Below, piece by piece: positions 17,974 through 27,843 of a DNA stretch of 64,000 nucleotides. This stretch comes from Vibrio sp. SCSIO 43136 (GTDB taxonomy: Bacteria; Pseudomonadota; Gammaproteobacteria; Enterobacterales; Vibrionaceae), in contig NZ_CP071848.1 in NCBI RefSeq assembly GCF_023716565.1, positions 1,240,001 through 1,304,000 of the forward strand, given 5' to 3'. The notes beneath the pieces are model-generated. The model ran no database searches, was not told the DNA's origin, and worked only from the letters and a program-made list of their open reading frames with translations. Every line of letters starts with the position of its first letter. Within the stretch, counting starts at the first letter, position 1. The position numbers and the translations under genes were made by a program.

Positions 17974-20900
17974 TGGAAAAACGTCCTGCGATTTTTTGGT
18001 CACTGCTGCTGTTTGTTGTTTTGCTGGCGTCTTTTGGTGCGATCTGTTGGGCGATGAACTGGCTATGGTTGACCCCTTGGTGGCAACCAACGCTTCAAGC
18101 TGCTGTGCTTATACTCGTGAGTGGCTTATTCAGTTTGGCACTGTATAAGTTCTTACGTCGAGAGAAGCCAGATCCAGAGCAGGTGAAAGTTTACCAATGG
18201 CGTGAACGAGGTATTTCTAGCCGTTTTAATCTGATATGGCACAAACATACCAAGCTTGCGAGTAATCCTTATTTGGTGCCGTGGTACATCCAATTGGAAG
18301 AGCGTAGCGCCCAACAGTCATCTTGGCTGGCGCAAATGGGGTTTGAATTGGTCGAAACGACTGAGTCGGAGCCTGACGATGAATACGTGTTTCGTTTTTG
18401 GGTATCAGAGTCCTGCGTGCTAGTCACACTTGATTTAACTAAGCCTGAAGCTGATCGTCAGCAAGGGCTGGAAATTCTCTATCGCTTGCTTAACCAAAAG
18501 CGCCCACGTCAAGCGCTTAATGGGGTGATTTGTGCGGTTAGCCTAGGGAAGCTGGTCAACAGCACTGAGCTATCTGTTAACGAGCTAAGTTTAAAGTATC
18601 GTAATACTCTCAGTGACTTAAACGCCAAAACTGGACTGACGATCCCGAGCTATTGCGTATTTGCTGAGATGGCGGGTATCAAAGATTTCTGTGAGCTGTT
18701 TTCAACCCTAGAGGAAGCTAAAAGAGATCAGCCGTTTGGCTCGCTTAAACCTCAAGGTGTGACTACGGGTTATGATCGTGATTGGTTTAATCAATCTTTC
18801 GACCAATTGGTTGCCAACTTGTCGTCATCCACCAGTGAAACTTTGCAGCAGCAACTCAACGAAGAGTATCGCTCTTCATCAGTAGCGGGCTTGTACCAGT
18901 TGCAAGCGTTACGTTACGAGTTAGAAGATTTTTTATCGCTGACCTTTAGTGAGCATCAGTTTGACGAAGTTGCGCTCAATTTGCGCGGTTATTTCTTCGT
19001 CAATGCGGGTGGACAGGTAACCTCTACCGATGTCATGACAATGATTAATGCCTCTGACCTCGGTTTGAGCCGCTTGTCTGCTCAAACGGTCGTGGCGAAT
19101 AGCCCGAGTTTGTTTGGTAAGAACCTTATTCGTAATTGCATTGTTAAAGAGAGTGCATTGGTTGGGGTGCATAAGACCAAAGAGTGGCAATACCGATACA
19201 GTCGCTTAGCGATCTCGTTTGGCTTGTTGGCGCTGTTTGGCAGTTTGATCTACTTGTTCAAACTCAATTTTGAACATCAACAAGCGTTGGATAACAAAGC
19301 GATTGCGCAGTTAGAACTGTATAAAGAACACCTCAAGAATGATCCCATCATTCCAGACGACCTCTCTTCTCCGGTGTTTAGTCTGGCTGAGTTGCGTCGC
19401 ATCCACATGCTCTATGCACAAGATCAAAAGCCCTGGTACATCATTGAGTGGTTACCCAATTCAAGCATTGAGCAGTATGTACACCAAGCGTACCACACTG
19501 AGTTAAGCACGGTATTACTCGACTTGATGCGTGACTACATCTCTAAAGATATGTTCGTGTACAACTCTTTAGACGATAAAGTCAAAATGTTAGAGCTGCT
19601 TAACTACCATCAGCTACTGTATAACCCTAATCGAGCTCATGTGAAGCCTTTGGTGGACTACTACCTTGACTCTCTCAAAGAAGAAGGGGAAGGGGACATA
19701 GACACCCTGAAAAACTTCGAGTTGCTAGCAAGAGATGTGCTGAGCACAGGGGCTGTGCCACCGGAGTCAGACCCTGAGCTGCTTGCCTTAGTGCGTTCAT
19801 CTCTCTCTTCTGAGGATATGAGTGAATTACTGTATCAACATATCTTGCAGCACCCACAGTTTGCTCGACGCGTTGATTTTCGTGAGAAATTGCCGTCTAA
19901 CTATCAGGCATTGTTTACCTTTAAAGATGGTTTTAGCGGCTACTTGATCCCTTATGTATTTACCAAACAGGGGTTTGAGGAGCTGTACAATGAGACAGGG
20001 CTACAGCTAGCAACAGAAGCAACCCAATCTTATGAAGGTGTCATGGGGCGAATCAACGGTGAGGCGGAGATGAACCGCATTAACCGACAGCTGCGTCAGC
20101 GCTATGTGCAAGAGTACATTCAATACTGGCAAGCGCTGAGCACCAGTATTGATTGGGTTGGTGTTACCGACTGGGGCACCAGTCAATTGCAATTGGAACA
20201 AGTGGTGGACCCGGTGTTCTCGCCTTTGCTGCGTTTTTACACCCTGATTGACCAAAATACCTATTTAGTGACAGCACCAGCCGCTGCAGACCAAGCAGCC
20301 TCGGCAGCAGCGTCGAGCCAGCAAGATGCTGCCGCAAGTAATACCAAAGAAACGGTTGTTTCCTCGATTGCGGCACCTTTTACGTCGTTACATAACTTGC
20401 TTGCGCAAACTGACGTGGGTCAAAGTCGATTTGACGTGGCGATGACGCAGATCCGCACCACTAAAGAATGGGTGGAAAAATCTAAGCAGGCGTCGAGTCG
20501 TGGGGCGTATTTCTTGGAGCAGTCGAAAAACTCGGACTCGAGTAACCCGATTGCTCAGCTAGAGCGCTTGGCTAATGATTACAGCGATCCTATCTTACCT
20601 GCAATGATGCAGGGACATGCTCAGCTACTCAATAAGCTTGCATCCCATGCGATGTTAGCTGAGATCAACCAAGATTGGTCGCAAGTGGTCTCTTTCTATC
20701 GCGAGCGTATTGCGGGTAGATATCCGTTTGATAAATCGGCGCAGTTTGATGCGACCATCACCGATGTCGAAGCCTTTTTTGTTAAAGGAGGTAAGGTTGA
20801 TCAGTTTGCGGCCAAATATGCGCCCTACTTTGAATCGGTTGCGCCTAGTGAAACCTTGCTGCGTGGGTTTATACATGATGACTTCACTCGCTTGTCGCCT

Positions 20901-21356
20901 TTGTATCAACAGTTTATCGATAAAACAGCGCAGCTTCAGGACAGCGTATTTACCGATGGAAAGCTCGGTTTTGAGTTTTTGGTTAAGGCGCAAAAAATGT
21001 CGCCAGACTTAACTCGGTTTGCGTTTGAAGCGGGCACTCGTCTGTTTGAATACCAAAACGGCCCAACACTATGGCGTAAGCAAAGCTGGCCGATCCCTGC
21101 CAATCAACCGCAAGATATCTTGATTGTGACCAAAGATACCAGCGGCGGTGATACCCGCGACAAGGTTGAAGGGGTATGGAGCTGGTTTAGAATCGCAGAT
21201 AAGATGCAAAGCGCCACTTTAGTTGGTAGCGAAGAGATCTCTTGGCGCTATCTCAATGCCGAGCAAGAAATCCTACTTAGAGTGAAGTCGAAAAGCGTGT
21301 CACAAGCCTTCACGCCGGGTCTGTTTGAGCAGTTAAAACTGCCAGTGCAACTTTGA
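17973..21356 (+). CDS. tssM: T6SS inner-membrane protein TssM (IcmF), P-loop lost
   Basis: A 1127-residue IcmF-family protein. Two N-terminal membrane segments (about 8-30 and 40-58) and a third at about 412-430 flank the cytoplasmic domain; the rest is periplasmic and contacts TssJ. In most TssM proteins the PWY motif is followed by a Walker A P-loop. Here NPYLVPWYIQLEERSAQQSS (98-117) has no Gly-Lys-Thr/Ser, so ATP or GTP binding at this site is not expected. A low-complexity Ala/Ser/Gln stretch (about 768-795) interrupts the periplasmic part. The stop overlaps the next ATG (TGATG). Confidence 0.93.
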   Translation: MEKRPAIFWSLLLFVVLLASFGAICWAMNWLWLTPWWQPTLQAAVLILVSGLFSLALYKFLRREKPDPEQVKVYQWRERGISSRFNLIWHKHTKLASNPYLVPWYIQLEERSAQQSSWLAQMGFELVETTESEPDDEYVFRFWVSESCVLVTLDLTKPEADRQQGLEILYRLLNQKRPRQALNGVICAVSLGKLVNSTELSVNELSLKYRNTLSDLNAKTGLTIPSYCVFAEMAGIKDFCELFSTLEEAKRDQPFGSLKPQGVTTGYDRDWFNQSFDQLVANLSSSTSETLQQQLNEEYRSSSVAGLYQLQALRYELEDFLSLTFSEHQFDEVALNLRGYFFVNAGGQVTSTDVMTMINASDLGLSRLSAQTVVANSPSLFGKNLIRNCIVKESALVGVHKTKEWQYRYSRLAISFGLLALFGSLIYLFKLNFEHQQALDNKAIAQLELYKEHLKNDPIIPDDLSSPVFSLAELRRIHMLYAQDQKPWYIIEWLPNSSIEQYVHQAYHTELSTVLLDLMRDYISKDMFVYNSLDDKVKMLELLNYHQLLYNPNRAHVKPLVDYYLDSLKEEGEGDIDTLKNFELLARDVLSTGAVPPESDPELLALVRSSLSSEDMSELLYQHILQHPQFARRVDFREKLPSNYQALFTFKDGFSGYLIPYVFTKQGFEELYNETGLQLATEATQSYEGVMGRINGEAEMNRINRQLRQRYVQEYIQYWQALSTSIDWVGVTDWGTSQLQLEQVVDPVFSPLLRFYTLIDQNTYLVTAPAAADQAASAAASSQQDAAASNTKETVVSSIAAPFTSLHNLLAQTDVGQSRFDVAMTQIRTTKEWVEKSKQASSRGAYFLEQSKNSDSSNPIAQLERLANDYSDPILPAMMQGHAQLLNKLASHAMLAEINQDWSQVVSFYRERIAGRYPFDKSAQFDATITDVEAFFVKGGKVDQFAAKYAPYFESVAPSETLLRGFIHDDFTRLSPLYQQFIDKTAQLQDSVFTDGKLGFEFLVKAQKMSPDLTRFAFEAGTRLFEYQNGPTLWRKQSWPIPANQPQDILIVTKDTSGGDTRDKVEGVWSWFRIADKMQSATLVGSEEISWRYLNAEQEILLRVKSKSVSQAFTPGLFEQLKLPVQL

Positions 21357-22045
21357 TGTCGGTCAGTGAACTGTTTGATACGACCTTGCCTGCGGGAGAA
21401 CGCTGTTGGCTGAGCCCGCAGGTGTGTAAATTGACCACGCCTCAAGGCCCGTTAAAGGTAAAGTTGGCGCAAGGGGTGGTGGAGAGTCAGATACTCTCTC
21501 ACGAGGCTTTAGTGCTTCAACGAGTGCGCCATGTAAGTGTCGCACCTACCTTGCTTCATTTCGATAAAGTCGGCCAACAGGCGCTGTTACTGTGTGACTG
21601 GTGCGAAGGTGAGCCGTTATCCAAGTATACAGATATAGAATTGCCTGCTCACTCGTGGATAGCACTGCTGGACACGATTCGTCAGTTGCATCAAGCTGGT
21701 TATCTGCACGGAGATGTTAAGTGCTCCAATATCATTGTTGATTCCAACCAAGTGCTGAAACTTATCGATTTCGCCAGTGCGAGGCGATTGGGAGAGCCCA
21801 TGAGCTTACGAGGAGTTCGCCACTACTCGCCGTCTTACCAACTTCCCCAGCCACTTCATCTGGCGGATGGTGTCATTGATGAGTATGCGTTTTTAGTGTG
21901 TATGGCGAAAAAACTAGGCGTCGCTTTGACTACGGGTTGGATATCGACGCTCGCTGCTGAGTTTGAACACAGCTCGCCTGAGCTTGTGAGGCAAATCGAA
22001 CAAATACAAACCAAGTTGGATGAATTTCAAACCTCTGTTTATTAA
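21356..22045 (+). CDS. T6SS-linked Ser/Thr protein kinase-like protein
   Basis: About 229 residues. The catalytic loop HGDVKCSNIIVD and the metal site LIDFASAR (DFA in place of DFG) are visible, as is a C-lobe with YSPSYQLP and DEYAFLVCM. The N-lobe is short and has no clear glycine-rich loop. There is no membrane segment, unlike full-length PpkA. The catalytic Asp and Asn and the DFx Asp remain, so activity is possible. As the last gene of the operon, with the FHA protein upstream, it likely acts in T6SS post-translational control. ATG at 21356 overlaps the tssM stop. Confidence 0.78.
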   Translation: MSVSELFDTTLPAGERCWLSPQVCKLTTPQGPLKVKLAQGVVESQILSHEALVLQRVRHVSVAPTLLHFDKVGQQALLLCDWCEGEPLSKYTDIELPAHSWIALLDTIRQLHQAGYLHGDVKCSNIIVDSNQVLKLIDFASARRLGEPMSLRGVRHYSPSYQLPQPLHLADGVIDEYAFLVCMAKKLGVALTTGWISTLAAEFEHSSPELVRQIEQIQTKLDEFQTSVY

Positions 22046-22075
22046 GCTTTCGCTGTCGCTTGATTCCCTCCTAAA

Positions 22076-22098
22076 GCTGCGAGAAACTACGCCGCAGC
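22076..22098 (+). other. Stem-loop after the T6SS operon
   Basis: GCTGCG at 22076-22081 pairs with CGCAGC at 22093-22098 across an 11-base loop, 30 bases after the kinase stop. No U tract follows, so it is at best a weak or Rho-linked end of the T6SS transcript. It may also belong to the leader of the next gene. Confidence 0.35.
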
Positions 22099-22120
22099 GT
22101 TTACATAATTAAGCTGTGCG

Positions 22121-22885
22121 ATGTTACCTACGATAGATCCTCAACAACCGTTCCAAGCAGAGTATGCTGAATTAATCCAGAGCCTGAAGCATTATCTTCG
22201 AGGCGGATTAGGCTCGAATCTACATAGCCTCTATTTGTTTGGTAGCGTGGCACGAAAGAAGGCCATTCCGGGGCGCTCAAATCTCGATATAGTGATTATC
22301 TGTAGCCGAGAGCTGAGTGAGAAGGATAAGAGTCTTATCAATACCATCAAATGGCAATTTACTCGTAAGTATCCTGCCATCACTGGAATTTCAGTCCAGA
22401 CGGCGACGATAGGCGATGTGCTGACATTAGAAAGCATATTCACTTGGGGCTTCATGCTTCGCCACTGCTGCGTGTGCATTGAGGGGACCGACTTGTCTGA
22501 CAGTTTTGGCGATTTTGAGCCAAGCTGGGAGATCGCCAAGCATTGGAATATGGATGTCGAAGAGTGGCTAAGCCTCTATCGCCAGAAAATCGTCAAGGCT
22601 GAATCCTTGCAGACTCAAGTCGCCGCACAACAAATCATAGCCAAGAAACTGCTCCGTGCGAGTTACTCTTTGATCATGCATAAAGATAAACAGTGGATCG
22701 AAGATCCCATTGAGTGCGGAAAACAGTTTCTTAAATACCACCCCAAAAAGCGCACTGAGGTCGAACGATTGGTGATTTTGTATTCGGGCAAACCTGTACC
22801 TAAACGTGCTTCAATATCGATCCTCGATGACTATGGTCGTTGGCTGGTCAAATCCTACCAAAGAACCGAATTTAGAATCGGTTAG
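22121..22885 (+). CDS. Nucleotidyltransferase-fold protein with altered metal site
   Basis: A 254-residue cytoplasmic protein. LYLFGSVARKKAIPGRSNLD (38-57) is the nucleotidyltransferase signature of the aminoglycoside-adenylyltransferase/MNT type. In this family the SDxDh pair of acids binds metal. Here the first acid is Asn (S53-N54-L55-D56), so catalysis may be weak or lost. The rest is helical with HWNMDVEEWLSLYRQK. It follows the T6SS operon after 75 bases and lacks an obvious ribosome site. No partner HEPN antitoxin-type gene is adjacent. Function unknown. Confidence 0.65.
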   Translation: MLPTIDPQQPFQAEYAELIQSLKHYLRGGLGSNLHSLYLFGSVARKKAIPGRSNLDIVIICSRELSEKDKSLINTIKWQFTRKYPAITGISVQTATIGDVLTLESIFTWGFMLRHCCVCIEGTDLSDSFGDFEPSWEIAKHWNMDVEEWLSLYRQKIVKAESLQTQVAAQQIIAKKLLRASYSLIMHKDKQWIEDPIECGKQFLKYHPKKRTEVERLVILYSGKPVPKRASISILDDYGRWLVKSYQRTEFRIG

Positions 22886-23020
22886 CGTTAGTGTTGGCCT
22901 CGAAATATGAATGCACCAAGGTCGTGTTCTCAGAGCTAGGTCATTAAATCTGCTTCTAATACCTCGGAATTGTGCAGGGTATGCTACTGTTATAAGTGTT
23001 GATAACTATTAAAGAAAATC

Positions 23021-25084
23021 ATGCCTATTGATGTATTAAGGGTCGGGAAACCTTTGACCAACAGCGTCGAAAAATTTATCTCGCCCAGCTTACGAGCCTT
23101 GCGAGAAGGGTTGTTGTGGCTGGTCCCATGCCTGATGCTATCATCACTACTGTTATTTGTTGCCGCAATCGGTGAGTTTGCCTATGGCAGGCGGCTGACG
23201 TGGATAGAAGATCTCTATCAAATTCATGGTGTCATCACTCAAGCATTCCCTTTTCTGTTGTCGGCATCGGTTTGCTATATCTTAGCCATGCAATGGCGCT
23301 TGCCACGCCCGCCAGTAGCCATGTTGTCGATTATTTTCCTGCTGATACTCAGAGAACAAGTGGTCGACCGTGATTTGATGCTGACTTACAGCATTTTGAT
23401 GGCGATTGTGACGCCACTTTATACTGTGCCGCTCATCGCTTATTTCTATAATCGACGCTTTGGTCGCTTGGTCAGCATCGATACCGCTGGCCAATTGGTA
23501 AAAGAGTCCCTGAACCTAGTGTTGCCCGGCATGCTCACCGGGGTGATTGCCGTCATCATCAATGGACTGATTTTCAAGTTGATTGCCTGGGCAAGCTTCA
23601 CTCAATTTATCTTCTATGATTATGCGAGCGAACCCTATGAATTTGGGGCGAAATTTAGCTTTCTAAACTCGACGTTTTGGTTTCTGGGTATTCATGGTTA
23701 TTACGCTCTACTGCCTTATATTGATGCCTTGCAACAAGCGATAAACCTTAACTATTCGGTGTTCGCAGCGGGTGGTGAAGGTACCTATCATATGAACCTC
23801 TCTTTTATGGGCAGTTTTGTCTTTTTAGGGGGGAGTGGTGCGACATTTTCTTTAGTGATTGCCATATTGGCACTGAGTAAGCAAAAGAACTTACGTATCA
23901 TCGCTTTGGCGAGCATCCCGATTGGTTTGGTGAACGTTAACGAGCTATTGCTGTTTGGGTTGCCGATTATCTTTAACCCTAGACTGTTTTTGCCGTTTGT
24001 TATCGTTCCGATGTTAAACAGTTATATGGGGATGTATGCGATTGATATGGGCTGGGTAACTTCTCCCCATGTTTCGGTCCCATTCAACAGCCCGATGTTT
24101 ATTAATGCCTGGGTTGCTACCAATGGTGATATGAATGCAGTGCTGCTTCAGATGTTCAATTTGCTGGTGGGGGCAGTAATCTATGCGCCATTTGTGCTGT
24201 TGACGGAAAGGCAGTTTTCGCAAAAATCAATCTACTTAGCGGCGCTGGATACTACCTACACCCGGCGTAAAGAAGAAGCACAAATCTTAGCGGTAGACCC
24301 AGTTGTTGAAGCCCAAAAGCGATTGACGGAGTTCTCGACAATTGAAACCCAGCTTGAGTCTATTAGCAGTAAAGAGTTTTTTTTGGAGTACCAGCCTCAA
24401 GTCGATCCTCGAACTGACCGAGTCAAAGCATGTGAAGCTTTAATCCGAGCTAAAGATGAGCATGGCAATATTGAGCCACCTTTTAAGTTTCTGCCCTGGA
24501 TTGAAAAAGCTGGAATGATGAAGGATCTTGACCTGTGGGTGGTTAAAAAAGTGGTGAGAGAGATTGGTGTAATGAAGCAGCAAGGGGTGGAAGGCGCTGT
24601 TTCAATCAACGTCTCGCCCGAAACCTTAACCGATGCCAAGTACTTTCAAACCCTTCTGGACCTCATTGATCCAGTCGCCAAGGATATCCATCTCGAAATT
24701 ACGGAAGAAACTCTCCTCACTGATCAAAGCGTGCTTCATTCGGTGATTAACGAATGCCACAAACGCGGGGTACAAATTTCTATTGATGACTTTGGTACGG
24801 GTTACTCTTCATTGAGCTATTTAAATCAGTTTGATTTAGATGCGATAAAAATTGATCGAAGTTTTGTACTGGCACTGAATACTGAACGGGGCCGAAAGGT
24901 GTTTGATAGTGTGCTTAATATCGCCAATACGTTGGAGCTAGATTTAGTGGTCGAGGGGGTCGAAACCCCTGAGCAGATGGCACACATGCCATCTGGGGAT
25001 AATGTGCTTGTCCAAGGTTGGTATTACAGCCGTTCATTACCACTTGGTAAGTACATCGAGTATTGCCGTTCAAAGATGGATTAA
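23021..25084 (+). CDS. PTS EIIC-like membrane protein fused to c-di-GMP phosphodiesterase (EAL)
   Basis: A 687-residue protein. Residues about 25-410 are a multi-span region like the EIIC permease of the lactose/cellobiose PTS family, with segments such as LLWLVPCLMLSSLLLFVAA and the EIIC-type NVNELLLFGLPIIFNP. Residues about 440-685 form an EAL domain that hydrolyses c-di-GMP. The EAL motif is intact (E472-A-L-I-R), with INVSPET, LEITEE, DDFGTGYSSL, KIDRSF and EGVET, so activity is expected. The membrane part probably senses a sugar rather than transporting it; no EIIA/EIIB genes are nearby. Its stop overlaps the polB stop in a convergent arrangement. Confidence 0.9.
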   Translation: MPIDVLRVGKPLTNSVEKFISPSLRALREGLLWLVPCLMLSSLLLFVAAIGEFAYGRRLTWIEDLYQIHGVITQAFPFLLSASVCYILAMQWRLPRPPVAMLSIIFLLILREQVVDRDLMLTYSILMAIVTPLYTVPLIAYFYNRRFGRLVSIDTAGQLVKESLNLVLPGMLTGVIAVIINGLIFKLIAWASFTQFIFYDYASEPYEFGAKFSFLNSTFWFLGIHGYYALLPYIDALQQAINLNYSVFAAGGEGTYHMNLSFMGSFVFLGGSGATFSLVIAILALSKQKNLRIIALASIPIGLVNVNELLLFGLPIIFNPRLFLPFVIVPMLNSYMGMYAIDMGWVTSPHVSVPFNSPMFINAWVATNGDMNAVLLQMFNLLVGAVIYAPFVLLTERQFSQKSIYLAALDTTYTRRKEEAQILAVDPVVEAQKRLTEFSTIETQLESISSKEFFLEYQPQVDPRTDRVKACEALIRAKDEHGNIEPPFKFLPWIEKAGMMKDLDLWVVKKVVREIGVMKQQGVEGAVSINVSPETLTDAKYFQTLLDLIDPVAKDIHLEITEETLLTDQSVLHSVINECHKRGVQISIDDFGTGYSSLSYLNQFDLDAIKIDRSFVLALNTERGRKVFDSVLNIANTLELDLVVEGVETPEQMAHMPSGDNVLVQGWYYSRSLPLGKYIEYCRSKMD

Positions 25085-27444
25085 AATAGTCCAAGTTGTG
25101 GTGCTATTAATTGTTCGAAGTCCATATTTATGAAAGGCAAGATAGCATCAGCAACGGGTTTGATTTGCTTATCGATGTAGTGCTGATAGTCAATCTGGCT
25201 GGAGCGATACTCTTTGGGTTCAGGGCCATTAACAGTAATTAGATACTCGATACGACCACGGCTTTGATATTGCAATGGGCGACCAAGCTTCTGATTGATG
25301 TCATCGGCCATACGAGCGGCTCTCACCTGCGGTGGGATGTTTTTCTGATAGTCTGCCAGTTTCCGGCGCAAGCGCTTTTGATACACCAGTTGATCATCGA
25401 ATTCGCCATTGTTGGTTTGTTCAACATAACTGCGAATGTAATCGCTAGGGTCTTGGTTGTGGAAGACCATTTGGTACAACTGCTGCTGAAAAGTTTGTGC
25501 AAGCGGCGTCCAGTCGGTGCGAGCACTCTCTAATCCTTTGAATATGAGCTTTTCTTGCTTTCCTTCACCAATCAGCCCAGCATAACGCTTTTTCGAACCT
25601 GCCTCAGAACCACGAATGGTTGGCATCAGGAACTTACGATAATGGGTTTCGTACTCCAACTCCAAACAGGAGCTGAGGCCGAATTCTTGTTGTATGTGCT
25701 CGTTCCACCAATGATTGATATGCTCAACCAGCTTTTTGCCGATGGCATCGGCATCCTTTTGGCTGTGCGCTTTGGTTAAAGAAACAAAGGTTGAGTCGGT
25801 ATCGCCGTAAATGACCTGATAACCTTGGGCTTCGATTAAGCGCTTGGTCTGTTTCATGATCTCGTGGCCACGCATGGTAATGGAAGATGCTAAGCGAGTA
25901 TCAAAAAATCGGCAGCCAGAAGAGCCCAGCACCCCATAAAATGAGTTCATGATAATCTTAATTGCCTGAGAGAAAGCCTGTTCATTGTTGCGTTTTGCTC
26001 TGTCACGAGCGCTCCACAGCCCTTCGATCATCTTAGGCAGGAAGTGATGCTCACGATGGAACTGTCCGCCACGAAAGCCCTCTACCGCAGTGTCTGCTGT
26101 ATTGCCAATCGGTAGTTTTAATCCTTCAATCAAGCCTAACGGGTCGATAAGAAAGCTGCGGATTATTGATGGATACAGGCTTTTGAAGTCTAATACCAAT
26201 ACCGAGTCATAGAGGCCAGGAATGGAGTCCATCACATAGCCACCGGGACTGGCGAGCCAGTTTTCAGGGTGCAGATTAGGCGCTACATAGTTAGCTCGGT
26301 GAAGCCTAGGCAGATAGAGGTTGGTAAAGGCGGCAACCGAACCGCCAATGCGATCAAGCTCGACCCCGGTCAGTTTGCTTCGCTCAATGGCAAATTCAAG
26401 CAGGTGGGTTTTGTCGAAGATCTTGGTCACCAGCACACAGTCTTGTAGGTTGTACTTGGCGAGTGAAGGTTTGTCTTCACGGAACATACGGTTGATTTCG
26501 TCCATGCGGTCATGAACGTTATGGATCTCTTTACCTTCACCAAGCAACTCTTGCGAGACTGACTCAAGTGACCAGCTGCGGAAGTGGTAGGTGGCTGTTT
26601 TAAGTGTATCTATTCCGTCAAGTACCACTCGACCTGGAATGGTGATAAAGCCCTGATTGGTATTACTGGACTGGCGAAAGTGGGCATTTTGTCCGCCTCG
26701 GCCAATCGCTAGTGGCAGTTTATGCCATTCACAGCGTCTTGCCAGCAGGCGAAAATCAAAATCTATCACGCTCCATCCGATGATGACGTCTGGATCGTAT
26801 TGCTCAAACCAGTCAAAAAGAGCTTTCAGTAGCGCCACTTCATTTTCGACCCACTGCACAGGTGTTTGAGTGGGTTCAGGCACACCAATCATGATCACTC
26901 GGCTATCGAGTGCACTGTGTAGCCCCACAGAATATAAGATACCTTTCTCACTGCATTCAAAATCAAGTGACACCATGGTTAATTTTGGTGTGTATTCGTC
27001 TGATTTAGCTTTCGCATTGTGAACACTTCGATGCTTTGGGTGTGTCCGCACCTCTCCATCGAAAGTGATACCACCTTGGATAAATCGTTCCATCAAAAAC
27101 CGATCGGCAAGGCGAATATCCGCTTCAAAGTGCAAAATCTCATTGTCGCTTAATAGAGCCGCCATTTGTTGGGATTGACGAATAGTGGTGGTGTAAACCG
27201 CACAGATAGCTTGATGATCAAAAGTAGTCAGTGGAAGTGATTTGAGCTCTATGGAAAGGTTTTGGCTACGAGCCAACTGCTGCGCTTGGCTCATATCTTG
27301 TTGATGAATGAAAAAAACAGGCTTTTGGTCTGACAATAGCAGTTGCTGAGGACCATTATCTGAAGTGACCCATAGCTCGATCTGGGCTTTGCCACGTACG
27401 TCTCGGGCATGGCGAGTTAAAACAAATCCGGACTGTACAGACAC
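25081..27444 (-). CDS. polB: DNA polymerase II
   Basis: A 787-residue family B polymerase; the E. coli enzyme is 783 residues. The proofreading exonuclease motif LDFECSEKG and polymerase motifs DFKSLYPSIIRSF and YGDTDSTFVS are intact. Pol II restarts replication and bypasses lesions. In E. coli it belongs to the SOS response, but I see no CTGT-N8-ACAG LexA site before this gene. It stands alone, divergent from uvrY, and its last bases overlap the EAL gene's stop. Confidence 0.96.
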   Translation of the reverse strand: MSVQSGFVLTRHARDVRGKAQIELWVTSDNGPQQLLLSDQKPVFFIHQQDMSQAQQLARSQNLSIELKSLPLTTFDHQAICAVYTTTIRQSQQMAALLSDNEILHFEADIRLADRFLMERFIQGGITFDGEVRTHPKHRSVHNAKAKSDEYTPKLTMVSLDFECSEKGILYSVGLHSALDSRVIMIGVPEPTQTPVQWVENEVALLKALFDWFEQYDPDVIIGWSVIDFDFRLLARRCEWHKLPLAIGRGGQNAHFRQSSNTNQGFITIPGRVVLDGIDTLKTATYHFRSWSLESVSQELLGEGKEIHNVHDRMDEINRMFREDKPSLAKYNLQDCVLVTKIFDKTHLLEFAIERSKLTGVELDRIGGSVAAFTNLYLPRLHRANYVAPNLHPENWLASPGGYVMDSIPGLYDSVLVLDFKSLYPSIIRSFLIDPLGLIEGLKLPIGNTADTAVEGFRGGQFHREHHFLPKMIEGLWSARDRAKRNNEQAFSQAIKIIMNSFYGVLGSSGCRFFDTRLASSITMRGHEIMKQTKRLIEAQGYQVIYGDTDSTFVSLTKAHSQKDADAIGKKLVEHINHWWNEHIQQEFGLSSCLELEYETHYRKFLMPTIRGSEAGSKKRYAGLIGEGKQEKLIFKGLESARTDWTPLAQTFQQQLYQMVFHNQDPSDYIRSYVEQTNNGEFDDQLVYQKRLRRKLADYQKNIPPQVRAARMADDINQKLGRPLQYQSRGRIEYLITVNGPEPKEYRSSQIDYQHYIDKQIKPVADAILPFINMDFEQLIAPQLGLF

Positions 27445-27843
27445 AACAAACCAATCAACAACTTCAATAAGTGGCGAGTATAACAGAAAAAATCGTCTGT
27501 TTCGGCTTTGGAAAAACCCTCACAATAGAATTTTATAGCGCTTATACGTTTTTGCTATTTATCAATCCGGTCACTAACAGTTACAATCAATTAGACGACC
27601 AGTTATAAAATGGCGACTACAATCAGGCACCTAGTGAGGCACAATGGTTGTGGTATACAGTTGTGAGCTAAATGGTTAAAAATAAATCATATACTTATCT
27701 AGTTCTCAATTTTGATTTTAGTGGTAACTAAAGTTTGCGTTGTGCCACATAATGGGTGTAAGTTTGAGTACTGATTTTCGGTACACTAGCAGGTAAGGCG
27801 CTAGTGTAGGTGATGAGCCAAATTCGATTGTGGAGATACAAGT
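27445..27843. other. Divergent intergenic region, polB / uvrY
   Basis: About 400 bases with no gene that I can support. They must hold the divergent promoters of polB and uvrY. I did not find a convincing -35/-10 pair, LexA box or terminator. The only clear signal is GGAG at 27829-27832 before the uvrY TTG start. Confidence 0.5.

Noticed and set aside
27430..27530. Possible LexA (SOS) box before polB
   Set aside because: CTGTACAG near the start and nearby CTGT and ACAG pieces do not give the CTGT-N8-ACAG spacing.
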